This document shows positions 49,945 through 63,433 of a DNA stretch of 64,000 nucleotides, piece after piece. Both the position numbers and the translations under genes were made by a program. The stretch covers positions 25,497,638 to 25,561,637 of the forward strand of contig OZ059900.1 in NCBI GenBank assembly GCA_964057225.1, given 5' to 3'. Source of the DNA: Auanema rhodensis. Its lineage: Eukaryota > Nematoda > Chromadorea > Rhabditida > Rhabditidae. A model generated the notes under the pieces. That model searched no databases and was not told the DNA's origin. It saw nothing but the letters and a program-made list of their open reading frames with translations. Positions within the stretch are counted from its first letter, which is position 1. Every line of letters begins with the position of its first letter.

Positions 49945-52900
49945 ATAGGAAATACTGTGTTTTTGTATTTTTCTAGTGTTCAGAATGTAGAATGCTTCAT
50001 TTTAGTACGTAACACGCTGAAATTCGTTGCATTTGACGACTCATATGAACAAAAATCGATTTAATCAATATTAGCCATAAGGGGCGTGCCCTCAGAATAT
50101 GCTAATTTCCTTAATTTTCTAACCCCTGTTTTTTTGTCGTGAAAGTGGAACTAGACGTTGTACGAACAATTTTGAGCTAGGTTTCATTGACATTGCATGA
50201 GTTTGAACACATGAAATCGTAAGTCAAAACCTTGTTTACAGCGAAATTTCCAAAAACTGGTTTTCCAGCATAATAAAATATTTCTCATGGGAAATACTGT
50301 GTTTTTGTATTTTTCTAGTGTTCAGCATGTAAAATGCTTCATTTTAGTATGTAACACGCTGAAATTCGTTGCATTTGACGACTCATATGAACAAAAATCG
50401 ATTTAATCAATATTAGCCATAAGGGGCGTGCCCTCAGAATATGCTAATTTCCTTAATTTTCTAACCCCTGTTTTTTTGTCGTGAAAGTGGAACTAGACGT
50501 TGTACGAACAATTTTGAGCTAGGTTTCATTGACATTGCATGAGTTTGAACACATGAAATCGTAAGTCAAAACCTTGTTTACAGCGAAATTTCCAAAAACT
50601 GGTTTTCCAGCATAATAAAATATTTCTCAAGGGAAAAACTGTGTTTTTATATTTTTTTAGTGTTCAGCATGTAAAATGCTTCATTTTAGTATGTAACACG
50701 GTGAAATTCCTTGCATTTGACGACTCATATGAACAAAAATCGATTTAATCAATATTAGCCATAAGGGGCGTGCCCTCAGAATATGCTAATTTCCTTAATT
50801 TTCTAACCCCTGTTTTTTTGTCGTGAAAGTGGAACTAGACGTTGTACGAACAATTTTGAGCTAGGTTTCATTGACATTGCATGAGTTTGAACACATGAAA
50901 TCGTAAGTCAAAACCTTGTTTACAGCGAAATTTCCAAAAACTGGTTTTCCAGCATAATACAATATTTCTCATGGGAAATACTGTGTTTTTGTATTTTTCT
51001 AGTGTTCAGCATGTAAAATGCTTCATTTTAGTATGTAACACGCTGAAATTCGTTGCATTTAACGACTCATATGAACAAAAATCGATTTAATCAATATTAG
51101 CCATAAGGGGCGTGCCCTCAGAATATGCTAATTTCCTTAATTTTCTAACCCCTGTTTTTTTGTCGTGAAAGTGGAACTAGACGTTGTACGAACAATTTTG
51201 AGCTAGGTTTCATTGACATTGCATGAGTTTGAACACATGAAATCGTAAGTCAAAACCTTGTTTACAGCGAAATTTCCAAAAACTGGTTTTCCAGCATAAT
51301 AAAATATTTCTCATGGGAAATACAGTGTTTTTGTATTTTTTTAGTGTTCAGCATGTAAAATGCGTCATTTTAGTATGTAAAACGCTGAAATTCGTTGCAT
51401 TTGACGACTCATATGAACAAAAATCGATTTTATCAATATTAGCCATAAGGGGCGTGCCCTCAGAATATGCTAATTTCCTTAATTTTCTAACCCCTGTTTT
51501 TTTGTCGTGAAAGTGGAACTAGACGTTGTACGAACAATTTTGAGCTAGGTTTCATTGACATTGCATGAGTTTGAACACATGAAATCGTAAGTCAAAACCT
51601 TGTTTTCAGCGAAATTTCCAAAAACTGGTTTTCCAGCATAATACAATATTTCTCATAGGAAATACTGTGTTTTTGTATTTTTCTAGTGTTCAGAATGTAG
51701 AATGCTTCATTTTAGTACGTAACACGCTGAAATTCGTTGCATTTGACGACTCATATGAACAAAAATCGATTTAATCAATATTAGCCATAAGGGGCGTGCC
51801 CTCAGAATATGCTAATTTCCTTAATTTTCTAACCCCTGTTTTTTTGTCGTGAAAGTGGAACTAGACGTTGTACGAACAATTTTGAGCTAGGTTTCATTGA
51901 CATTGCATGAGTTTGAACACATGAAATCGTAAGTCAAAACCTTGTTTACAGCGAAATTTCCAAAAACTGGTTTTCCAGCATAATAAAATATTTCTCATGG
52001 GAAATACTGTGTTTTTGTATTTTTCTAGTGTTCAGCATGTAAAATGCTTCATTTTAGTATGTAACACGCTGAAATTCGTTGCATTTGACGACTCATATGA
52101 ACAAAAATCGATTTAATCAATATTAGCCATAAGGGGCGTGCCCTCAGAATATGCTAATTTCCTTAATTTTCTAACCCCTGTTTTTTTGTCGTGAAAGTGG
52201 AACTAGACGTTGTACGAACAATTTTGAGCTAGGTTTCATTGACATTGCATGAGTTTGAACACATGAAATCGTAAGTCAAAACCTTGTTTACAGCGAAATT
52301 TCCAAAAACTGGTTTTCCAGCATAATAAAATATTTCTCAAGGGAAAAACTGTGTTTTTATATTTTTTTAGTGTTCAGCATGTAAAATGCTTCATTTTAGT
52401 ATGTAACACGGTGAAATTCCTTGCATTTGACGACTCATATGAACAAAAATCGATTTAATCAATATTAGCCATAAGGGGCGTGCCCTCAGAATATGCTAAT
52501 TTCCTTAATTTTCTAACCCCTGTTTTTTTGTCGTGAAAGTGGAACTAGACGTTGTACGAACAATTTTGAGCTAGGTTTCATTGACATTGCATGAGTTTGA
52601 ACACATGAAATCGTAAGTCAAAACCTTGTTTACAGCGAAATTTCCAAAAACTGGTTTTCCAGCATAATACAATATTTCTCATGGGAAATACTGTGTTTTT
52701 GTATTTTTCTAGTGTTCAGCATGTAAAATGCTTCATTTTAGTATGTAACACGCTGAAATTCGTTGCATTTAACGACTCATATGAACAAAAATCGATTTAA
52801 TCAATATTAGCCATAAGGGGCGTGCCCTCAGAATATGCTAATTTCCTTAATTTTCTAACCCCTGTTTTTTTGTCGTGAAAGTGGAACTAGACGTTGTACG

Positions 52901-53364
52901 AACAATTTTGAGCTAGGTTTCATTGACATTGCATGAGTTTGAACACATGAAATCGTAAGTCAAAACCTTGTTTACAGCGAAATTTCCAAAAACTGGTTTT
53001 CCAGCATAATAAAATATTTCTCATGGGAAATACAGTGTTTTTGTATTTTTTTAGTGTTCAGCATGTAAAATGCGTCATTTTAGTATGTAAAACGCTGAAA
53101 TTCGTTGCATTTGACGACTCATATGAACAAAAATCGATTTTATCAATATTAGCCATAAGGGGCGTGCCCTCAGAATATGCTAATTTCCTTAATTTTCTAA
53201 CCCCTGTTTTTTTGTCGTGAAAGTGGAACTAGACGTTGTACGAACAATTTTGAGCTAGGTTTCATTGACATTGCATGAGTTTGAACACATGAAATCGTAA
53301 GTCAAAACCTTGTTTACAGCGAAATTTCCAAAAACTGGTTTTCCAGCATAATACAATATTTCTC
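49945..53364 (+). repeat. E-A-K1'-H-V pentamer (1710 bp), two tandem copies
   Basis: E-A-K1'-H-V starts at 49945 and 51655; single copies occur at 20535, 26689 and 34213. Only here are two adjacent. The pair results from the 17-monomer loss that brought the 26.7-kb-type and 34.2-kb-type pentamers together: the V at 51313 begins as the V of one pentamer and ends with the TTGTTTTCAGCG tail of the K1 that precedes the other. Confidence 0.9.
51431..51606. other. Recombination breakpoint inside monomer 150 (17-monomer deletion)
   Basis: Up to position 119 of this monomer (51431, T, V-specific) it matches V at 28057. From 51606 (T in TTGTTTTCAGCG) it matches the tail of K1 at 33871. The exchange therefore lies between these markers and joins monomers 17 apart with the 342-bp register intact, removing 5814 bp relative to the first copy. 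Confidence 0.85.
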
Positions 53365-56300
53365 ATGGGAAATACTGTGTTTTTGTATTTTTCTAGTGTT
53401 CAGAATGTAGAATGCTTCATTTTAGTACGTAACACGCTGAAATTCGTTGCATTTGACGACTCATATGAACAAAAATCGATTTAATCAATATTAGCCATAA
53501 GGGGCGTGCCCTCAGAATATGCTCATTTCCTTAATTTTCTAACCCCTGTTTTTTTGTCGTGAAAGTGGAACTAGACGTTGTACAAACAATTTTGAGCTAG
53601 GTTTCATTGACATTGCATGAGTTTGAACACATGAAATCGTAAGTCAAAACCTTGTTTACAGCGAAATTTCCAAAAACTGGTTTTCCAGCATAATAAAATA
53701 TTTCTCATGGGAAATACTGTGTTTTTGTATTTTTCTAGTGTTCAGCATGTAAAATGCTTCATTTTAGTATGTAACACGCTGAAATTCGTTGCATTTGACG
53801 ACTCATATGAACAAAAATCGATTTAATCAATATTAGCCATAAGGGGCGTGCCCTCAGAATATGCTAATTTCCTTAATTTTCTAACCCCTGTTTTTTTGTC
53901 GTGAAAGTGGAACTAGACGTTGTACGAACAATTTTGAGCTAGGTTTCATTGACATTGCATGAGTTTGAACACATGAAATCGTAAGTCAAAACCTTGTTTA
54001 CAGCGAAATTTCCAAAAACTGGTTTTCCAGCATAATAAAATATTTCTCATGGGAAATACAGTGTTTTTGTATTTTTTTAGTGTTCAGCATGTGAAATGCG
54101 TCATTTTAGTATGTAAAACGCTGAAATTCGTTGCATTTGACGACTCATATGAACAAAAATCGATTTTATCAATATTAGCCATAAGGGGCGTGCCCTCAGA
54201 ATATGCTAATTTCCTTAATTTTCTAACCCCTGTTTTTTTGTCGTGAAAGTGGAACCAGACGTTGTACGAACAATTTTGAGCTAGGTTTCATTGACATTGC
54301 ATGAGTTTGAACACATGAAATCGTAAGTCAAAACCTTGTTTACAGCGAAATTTCCAAAAACTGGTTTTCCAGCATAATACAATATTTCTCATGGGAAATA
54401 CTGTGTTTTTGTATTTTTCTAGTGTTCAGAATGTAGAATGCTTCATTTTAGTACGTAACACGCTGAAATTCGTTGCATTTGACGACTCATATGAACAAAA
54501 ATCGATTTAATCAATATTAGCCATAAGGGGCGTGCCCTCAGAATATGCTAATTTCCTTAATTTTCTAACCCCTGTTTTTTTGTCGTGAAAGTGGAACTAG
54601 ACGTTGTACGAACAATTTTGAGCTAGGTTTCATTGACATTGCATGAGTTTGAACACATGAAATCGTAAGTCAAAACCTTGTTTACAGCGAAATTTCCAAA
54701 AACTGGTTTTCCAGCATAATAAAATATTTCTCATGGGAAATACTGTGTTTTTGTATTTTTCTAGTGTTCAGCATGTAAAATGCTTCATTTTAGTATGTAA
54801 CACGCTGAAATTCGTTGCATTTGACGACTCATATGAACAAAAATCGATTTAATCAATATTAGCCATAAGGGGCGTGCCCTCAGAATATGCTAATTTCCTT
54901 AATTTTCTAACCCCTGTTTTTTTGTCGTGAAAGTGGAACTAGACGTTGTACGAACAATTTTGAGCTAGGTTTCATTGACATTGCATGAGTTTGAACACAT
55001 GAAATCGTAAGTTAAAACCTTGTTTACAGCGAAATTTCCAAAAACTGGTTTTCCAGCATAATAAAATATTTCTCATGGGAAATACAGTGTTTTTGTATTT
55101 TTTTAGTGTTCAGCATGTAAAATGCGTCATTTTAGTATGTAAAACGCTGAAATTCGTTGCATTTGACGACTCATATGAACAAAAATCGATTTTATCAATA
55201 TTAGCCATAAGGGGCGTGCCCTCAGAATATGCTAATTTCCTTAATTTTCTAACCCCTGTTTTTTTGTCGTGAAAGTTCAACTAGACGTTGTACGAACAAT
55301 TTTGAGCTAGGTTTCATTGACATTGCATGAGTTTGAACACATGAAATCGTAAGTCAAAACCTTGTTTACAGCGAAATTTCCAAAAACTGGTTTTCCAGCA
55401 TAATAAAATATTTCTCAAGGGAAAAACTGTGTTTTTATATTTTTCTAGTGTTCAGCATGTGAAATGCTTAATTTTAGTATGTAACACGCTGAAATTTGTT
55501 GCATTTGACGACTCATATGAACAAAAATCGATTTAATCAATATTAGCCATAAGGGGCGTGCCCTCAGAATATGCTAATTTCCTTAATTTTCTAACCCCTG
55601 TTTTTTTGTCGTGAAAGTGGAACTAGACGTTGTACGAACAATTTTGAGCTAGGTTTCATTGACATTGCATGAGTTTGAACACATGAAATCGTAAGTCAAA
55701 ACCTTGTTTACAGCGAAATTTCCAAAAACTGGTTTTCCAGCATAATAAAATATTTCTCATGGGAAATACTGTGTTTTTGTATTTTTTTAGTGTTCAGCAT
55801 GTAAAATGCGTCATTTTAGTATGTAAAACGCTGAAATTCGTTGCATTTGACGACTCATATGAACAAAAATCGATTTAATCAATATTAGCCATAAGGGGCG
55901 TGCCCTCAGAATATGCTAATTTCCTTAATTTTCTAACCCCTGTTTTTTTGTCGTGAAAGTGGAACTAGACGTTGTACGAACAATTTTGAGCTAGGTTTCA
56001 TTGACATTGCATGAGTTTGAACACATGAAATCGTAAGTCAAAACCTTGTTTACAGCGAAATTTCCAAAAACTGGTTTTCCAGCATAATAAAATATTTCTC
56101 ATGGGAAATACTGTGTTTTTGTATTTTTCTAGTGTTCAGCATGTAAAATGCTTCATTTTAGTATGTAACACGCTGAAATTCGTTGCATTTGACGACTCAT
56201 ATGAACAAAAATCGATTTAATCAATATTAGCCATAAGGGGCGTGCCCTCAGAATATGCTAATTTCCTTAATTTTCTAACCCCTGTTTTTTTGTTGTGAAA

Positions 56301-59300
56301 GTGGAACTAGACGTTGTACGAACAATTTTGAGATAGGTTTCATTGACATTGCATGAGTTTGAACACATGAAATCGTAAGTCAAAACCTTGTTTACAGCGA
56401 AATTTCCAAAAACTGGTTTTCCAGCATAATAAAATATTTCTCTTGGGAAATACTGTGTTTTTGTATTTTTCTAGTGTTCAGCATGTAAAATGCTTCATTT
56501 TAGTATGTAACACGCTGAAATTCGTTGCATTTGACGACTCATATGAACAAAAATCGATTTAATCAATATTAGCCATAAGGGGCGTGCCCTCAGAATATGC
56601 TAATTTCCTTAATTTTCTAACCCCTGTTTTTTTGTCGTGAAAGTGGAACTAGACGTTGTACGAACAATTTTGAGCTAGGTTTCATTGACATTGCATCAGT
56701 TTGAACACATGAAATCGTAAGTCAAAACCTTGTTTACAGCGAAATTTCCAAAAACTGGTTTTCCAGCATAATAAAATATTTCTCATGGGAAATACTGTGT
56801 TTTTGTATTTTTCTAGTGTTCAACATGTAAAATTCTTCATTTTAGTATGTAACACGCTGAAATTCGTTGCATTTGACGACTCATATGAACAAAAATCGAT
56901 TTAATCAATATTAGCCATAAGGGGCGTGCCCTCAGAATATGCTAATTTCCTTAATTTTCTAACCCCTGTTTTTTTGTCGTGAAAGTGGAACTAGACGTTG
57001 TACGAACAATTTTGAGCTAGGTTTCATTGACATTGCATGAGTTTGAACACATGAAATCGTAAGTCAAAACCTTGTTTACAGCGAAATTTCCAAAAACTGG
57101 TTTTCCAGCATAATAAAATATTTCTCATGGGAAAAACTGTGTTTTTGTATTTTTTCAGTGTTCAGCATGTAAAATGCTTCATTTTAGTATGTAACACGCT
57201 GAAATTCGTTGCATTTGACGACTCATATGAACAAAAATCGATTTAATCAATATTAGCCATAAGGGGCGTGCCCTCAGAATATGCTAATTTCCTTAATTTT
57301 CTAACCCCTGTTTTTTTGTCGTGAAAGTGGAACTAGACGTTGTACGAACTATTTTGAGCTAGGTTTCATTGACATTGCATGAGTTTGAACACATGAAATC
57401 GTAAGTCAAAACCTTGTTTACAGCGAAATTTCCAAAAACTGGTTTTCCAGCATAATAAAATATTTCTCAAGGGAAAAACTGTGTTTTTATATTTTTCTAG
57501 TGTTCAGCATGTAAAATGCTTCATTTTAGTTTGTAACACGCTGAAATTCGTTGCATTTGACGACTCATATGAACAAAAATCGATTTAATCAATATTAGCC
57601 ATAAGGGGCGTGCCCTCAGAATATGCTAATTTCCTTAATTTTCTAACCCCTGTTTTTTTGTCGTGAAAGTGGAACTAGACGTTGTACGAACAATTTTGAG
57701 CTAGGTTTCATTGACATTGCATGAGTTTGAACACATGAAATCGTAAGTCAAAACCGTGTTTACAGCGAAATTTCCAAAAACTGGTTTTCCAGCATAATAA
57801 AATATTTCTCAAGGGAAAAACTGTGTTTTTATATTTTTCTAGTGTTCAGCATGTAAAATGCTTCATTTTAGTATGTAACACGGTGAAATTCCTTTCATTT
57901 GACGACTCATATGAACAAAAATCGATTTAATCAATATTAGCCATAAGGGGCGTGCCCTCAGAATATGCTAATTTCCTTAATTTTCTAACCCCTGTTTTTT
58001 TGTCGTGAAAGTGGAACTAGACGTTGTACGAACAATTTTGAGCTAGGTTTCATTGACATTGCATGAGTTTGAACACATGAAATCGTAAGTCAAAACCTTG
58101 TTTACAGCGAAATTTCCAAAAACTGGTTTTCCAGCATAATAAAATATTTCTCAAGGGAAAAACTGTGTTTTTATATTTTTCTAGTGTTCAGCATGTAAAA
58201 TGCTTCATTTTAGTATGTAACACGCTGAAATTCGTTGCATTTGACGACTCATATGAACAAAAATCGATTTAATCAATATTAGCCATAACGGGCGTGCCCT
58301 CAGAATATGCTAATTTCCTTAATTTTCTAACCCCTGTTTTTTTGTTGTGAAAGTGGAACTAGACGTTGTACGAACAATTTTGAGCTAGGTTTCATTGACA
58401 TTGCATGAGTTTGAACACATGAAATCGTAAGTCAAAACCTTGTTTACAGCGAAATTTCCAAAAACTGGTTTTCCAGCATAATAAAATATTTCTCATGGGA
58501 AATACTGTGTTTTTGTATTTTTCTAGTGTTCAGCATGTAAAATGCTTCATTTTAGTATGTAACACGCTGAAATTCGTTGCATTTGACGACTCATATGAAC
58601 AAAAATCGATTTAATCAATATTAGCCATAAGGGGCGTGCCCTCAGAATATGCTAATTTCCTTAATTTTCTAACCCCTGTTTTTTTGTCGTGAAAGTGGAA
58701 CTAGACGTTGTACGAACAATTTTGAGCTAGGTTTCATTGACATTGCATCAGTTTGAACACATGAAATCGTAAGTCAAAACCTTGTTTACAGCGAAATTTC
58801 CAAAAACTGGTTTTCCAGCATAATAAAATATTTCTCATGGGAAAAACTGTGTTTTTGTATTTTTTCAGTGTTCAGCATGTAAAATGCTTCATTTTAGTAT
58901 GTAACACGCTGAAATTCGTTGCATTTGACGACTCATATGAACAAAAATCGATTTAATCAATATTAGCCATAAGGGGCGTGCCCTCAGAATATGCTAATTT
59001 CCTTAATTTTCTAACCCCTGTTTTTTTGTCGTGAAAGTGGAACTAGACGTTGTACGAACAATTTTGAGCTAGGTTTCATTGACATTGCATGAGTTTGAAC
59101 ACATGAAATCGTAAGTCAAAACCTTGTTTACAGCGAAATTTCCAAAAACTGGTTTTCCAGCATAATAAAATATTTCTCATGGGAAATACAGTGTTTTTGT
59201 ATTTTTTTAGTGTTCAGCATGTGAAATGCGTCATTTTAGTATGTAAAACGCTGAAATTCGTTGCATTTGACGACTCATATGAACAAAAATCGATTTTATC

Positions 59301-62300
59301 AATATTAGCCATAAGGGGCGTGCCCTCAGAATATGCTAATTTCCTTAATTTTCTAACCCCTGTTTTTTTGTCGTGAAAGTGGAACTAGACGTTGTACGAA
59401 CAATTTTGAGCTAGGTTTCATTGACATTGCATGAGTTTGAACACATGAAATCGTAAGTCAAAACCTTGTTTACAGCGAAATTTCCAAAAACTGGTTTTCC
59501 AGCATAATACAATATTTCTCATGGGAAATACTGTGTTTTTGTATTTTTCTAGTGTTCAGAATGTAGAATGCTTCATTTTAGTACGTAACACGCTGAAATT
59601 CGTTGCATTTGACGACTCATATGAACAAAAATCGATTTAATCAATATTAGCCATAAGGGGCGTGCCCTCAGAATATGCTAATTTCCTTAATTTTCTAACC
59701 CCTGTTTTTTTGTCGTGAAAGTGGAACTAGACGTTGTACGAACAATTTTGAGCTAGGTTTCATTGACATTGCATGAGTTTGAACACATGAAATCGTAAGT
59801 CAAAACCTTGTTTACAGCGAAATTTCCAAAAACTGGTTTTCCAGCATAATAAAATATTTCTCATGGGAAATACTGTGTTTTTGTATTTTTCTAGTGTTCA
59901 GCATGTAAAATGCTTCATTTTAGTATGTAACACGCTGAAATTCGTTGCATTTGACGACTCATATAAACAAAAATCGATTTAATCAATATTAGCCATAAGG
60001 GGCGTGCCCTCAGAATATGCTAATTTCCTTAATTTTCTAACCCCTGTTTTTTTGTCGTGAAAGTGGAACTAGACGTTGTACGAACAATTTTGAGCTAGGT
60101 TTCATTGACATTGCATGAGTTTGAACACATGAAATCGTAAGTTAAAACCTTGTTTACAGCGAAATTTCCAAAAACTGGTTTTCCAGCATAATAAAATATT
60201 GCTCATGGGAAATACAGTGTTTTTGTATTTTTTTAGTGTTCAGCATGTAAAATGCGTCATTTTAGTATGTAAAACGCTGAAATTCGTTGCATTTGACGAC
60301 TCATATGAACAAAAATCGATTTTATCAATATTAGCCATAAGGGGCGTGCCCTCAGAATATGCTAATTTCCTTAATTTTCTAACCCCTGTTTTTTTGTCGT
60401 GAAAGTTCAACTAGACGTTGTACGAACAATTTTGAGCTAGGTTTCATTGACATTGCATGAGTTTGAACACATGAAATCGTAAGTCAAAACCTTGTTTACA
60501 GCGAAATTTCCAAAAACTGGTTTTCCAGCATAATAAAATATTTCTCAAGGGAAAAACTGTGTTTTTATATTTTTCTAGTGTTCAGCATGTGAAATGCTTA
60601 ATTTTAGTATGTAACACGCTGAAATTTGTTGCATTTGACGACTCATATGAACAAAAATCGATTTAATCAATATTAGCCATAAGGGGCGTGCCCTCAGAAT
60701 ATGCTAATTTCCTTAATTTTCTAACCCCTGTTTTTTTGTCGTGAAAGTGGAACTAGACGTTGTACGAACAATTTTGAGCTAGGTTTCATTGACATTGCAT
60801 GAGTTTGAACACATGAAATCGTAAGTCAAAACCTTGTTTACAGCGAAATTTCCAAAAACTGGTTTTCCAGCATAATAAAATATTTCTCATGGGAAATACT
60901 GTGTTTTTGTATTTTTTTAGTGTTCAGCATGTAAAATGCGTCATTTTAGTATGTAAAACGCTGAAATTCGTTGCATTTGACGACTCATATGAACAAAAAT
61001 CGATTTAATCAATATTAGCCATAAGGGGCGTGCCCTCAGAATATGCTAATTTCCTTAATTTTCTAACCCCTGTTTTTTTGTCGTGAAAGTGGAACTAGAC
61101 GTTGTACGAACAATTTTGAGCTAGGTTTCATTGACATTGCATGAGTTTGAACACATGAAATCGTAAGTCAAAACCTTGTTTACAGCGAAATTTCCAAAAA
61201 CTGGTTTTCCAGCATAATAAAATATTTCTCATGGGAAATACTGTGTTTTTGTATTTTTCTAGTGTTCAGCATGTAAAATGCTTCATTTTAGTATGTAACA
61301 CGCTGAAATTCGTTGCATTTGACGACTCATATGAACAAAAATCGATTTAATCAATATTAGCCATAAGGGGCGTGCCCTCAGAATATGCTAATTTCCTTAA
61401 TTTTCTAACCCCTGTTTTTTTGTTGTGAAAGTGGAACTAGACGTTGTACGAACAATTTTGAGATAGGTTTCATTGACATTGCATGAGTTTGAACACATGA
61501 AATCGTAAGTCAAAACCTTGTTTACAGCGAAATTTCCAAAAACTGGTTTTCCAGCATAATAAAATATTTCTCATGGGAAATACTGTGTTTTTGTATTTTT
61601 CTAGTGTTCAGCATGTAAAATGCTTCATTTTAGTATGTAACACGCTGAAATTCGTTGCATTTGACGACTCATATGAACAAAAATCGATTTAATCAATATT
61701 AGCCATAAGGGGCGTGCCCTCAGAATATGCTAATTTCCTTAATTTTCTAACCCCTGTTTTTTTGTCGTGAAAGTGGAACTAGACGTTGTACGAACAATTT
61801 TGAGCTAGGTTTCATTGACATTGCATCAGTTTGAACACATGAAATCGTAAGTCAAAACCTTGTTTACAGCGAAATTTCCAAAAACTGGTTTTCCAGCATA
61901 ATAAAATATTTCTCATGGGAAAAACTGTGTTTTTGTATTTTTTCAGTGTTCAGCATGTAAAATGCTTCATTTTAGTATGTAACACGCTGAAATTCGTTGC
62001 ATTTGACGACTCATATGAACAAAAATCGATTTAATCAATATTAGCCATAAGGGGCGTGCCCTCAGAATATGCTAATTTCCTTAATTTTCTAACCCCTGTT
62101 TTTTTGTCGTGAAAGTGGAACTAGACGTTGTACGAACAATTTTGAGCTAGGTTTCATTGACATTGCATGAGTTTGAACACATGAAATCGTAAGTCAAAAC
62201 CTTGTTTACAGCGAAATTTCCAAAAACTGGTTTTCCAGCATAATAAAATATTTCTCAAGGGAAAAACTGTGTTTTTATATTTTTCTAGTGTTCAGCATGT

Positions 62301-62940
62301 GAAATGCTTAATTTTAGTATGTAACACGCTGAAATTCGTTGCATTTGACGACTCATATGAACAAAAATCGATTTAATCAATATTAGCCATAAGGGGCGTG
62401 CCCTCAGAATATGCTAATTTCCTTAATTTTCTAACCCCTGTTTTTTTGTCGTGAAAGTGGAACTAGACGTTGTACGAACTATTTTGAGCTAGGTTTCATT
62501 GACATTGCATGAGTTTGAACACATGAAATCGTAAGTCAAAACCTTGTTTACAGCGAAATTTCCAAAAACTGGTTTTCCAGCATAATAAAATATTTCTCAA
62601 GGGAAAAACTGTGTTTTTATATTTTTCTAGTGTTCAGCATGTAAAATGCTTCATTTAAGTATGTAACACGCTGAAATTCGTTGCATTTGACGACTCATAT
62701 GAACAAAAATCGATTTAATCAATATTAGCCATAAGGGGCGTGCCCTCAGAATATGCTAATTTCCTTAATTTTCTAACCCCTGTTTTTTTGTCGTGAAAGT
62801 GGAACTAGACGTTGTACGAACAATTTTGAGCTAGGTTTCATTGACATTGCATGAGTTTGAACACATGAAATCGTAAGTCAAAACCTTGTTTACAGCGAAA
62901 TTTCTAAAAACTGGTTTTCCAGCATAATAAAATATTTCTC

Positions 62941-63282
62941 AAGGGAAAAACTGTGTTTTTATATTTTTCTAGTGTTCAGCATGTGAAATGCTTTATTTTA
63001 GTATGTAACACGCTGAAATTCGTTGCATTTGACGACTCATATGAACAAAAATCGATTTAATCAATATTAGCCATAAGGGGCGTGCCCTCAGAATATGCTA
63101 ATTTCCTTAATTTTCTAACCCCTGTTTTTTTGTCGTGAAAGTGGAACTAGACGTTGTACGAACAATTTTGAGCTAGGTTTCATTGACATTGCATGAGTTT
63201 GAACACATGAAATCGTAAGTCAAAACCTTGTTTACAGCGAAATTTCCAAAAACTGGTTTTCCAGCATAATAAAATATTTCTC
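62941..63282 (+). repeat. Chimeric K5/K6 monomer (one-monomer contraction)
   Basis: It begins like K5 (AAGGG, GTGAAATGCTT with a private TTATTTT) but ends like K6 (GAACAATTTTG rather than GAACTATTTTG). The left copy has K5-K6-K5-K6 here; the right copy has K5-K6-hybrid. This one-monomer loss shifts the duplication offset from 17,442 to 17,100 bp. The monomer before it also has a private TTTCTAAAAA tail. Confidence 0.85.
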
Positions 63283-63420
63283 ATGGGAAATACTGTGTTT
63301 TTGTATTTTTCTAGTGTTCAGCATGTAAAATGCTTCATTTTAGTTTGTAACACGCTGAAATTCGTTGCATTTGACGACTCATATGAACAAAAATCGATTT
63401 AATCAATATTAGCCATAAGG

Positions 63421-63433
63421 GGCGTGCACCTCA
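63421..63433 (+). other. 1-bp insertion GCGTGCACCTCAG (second of two)
   Basis: GGCGTGCCCTCAG is changed to GGCGTGCACCTCAG. The only other copy is at about 46321-46334, 17,100 bp upstream, supporting the large duplication. Confidence 0.95.
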
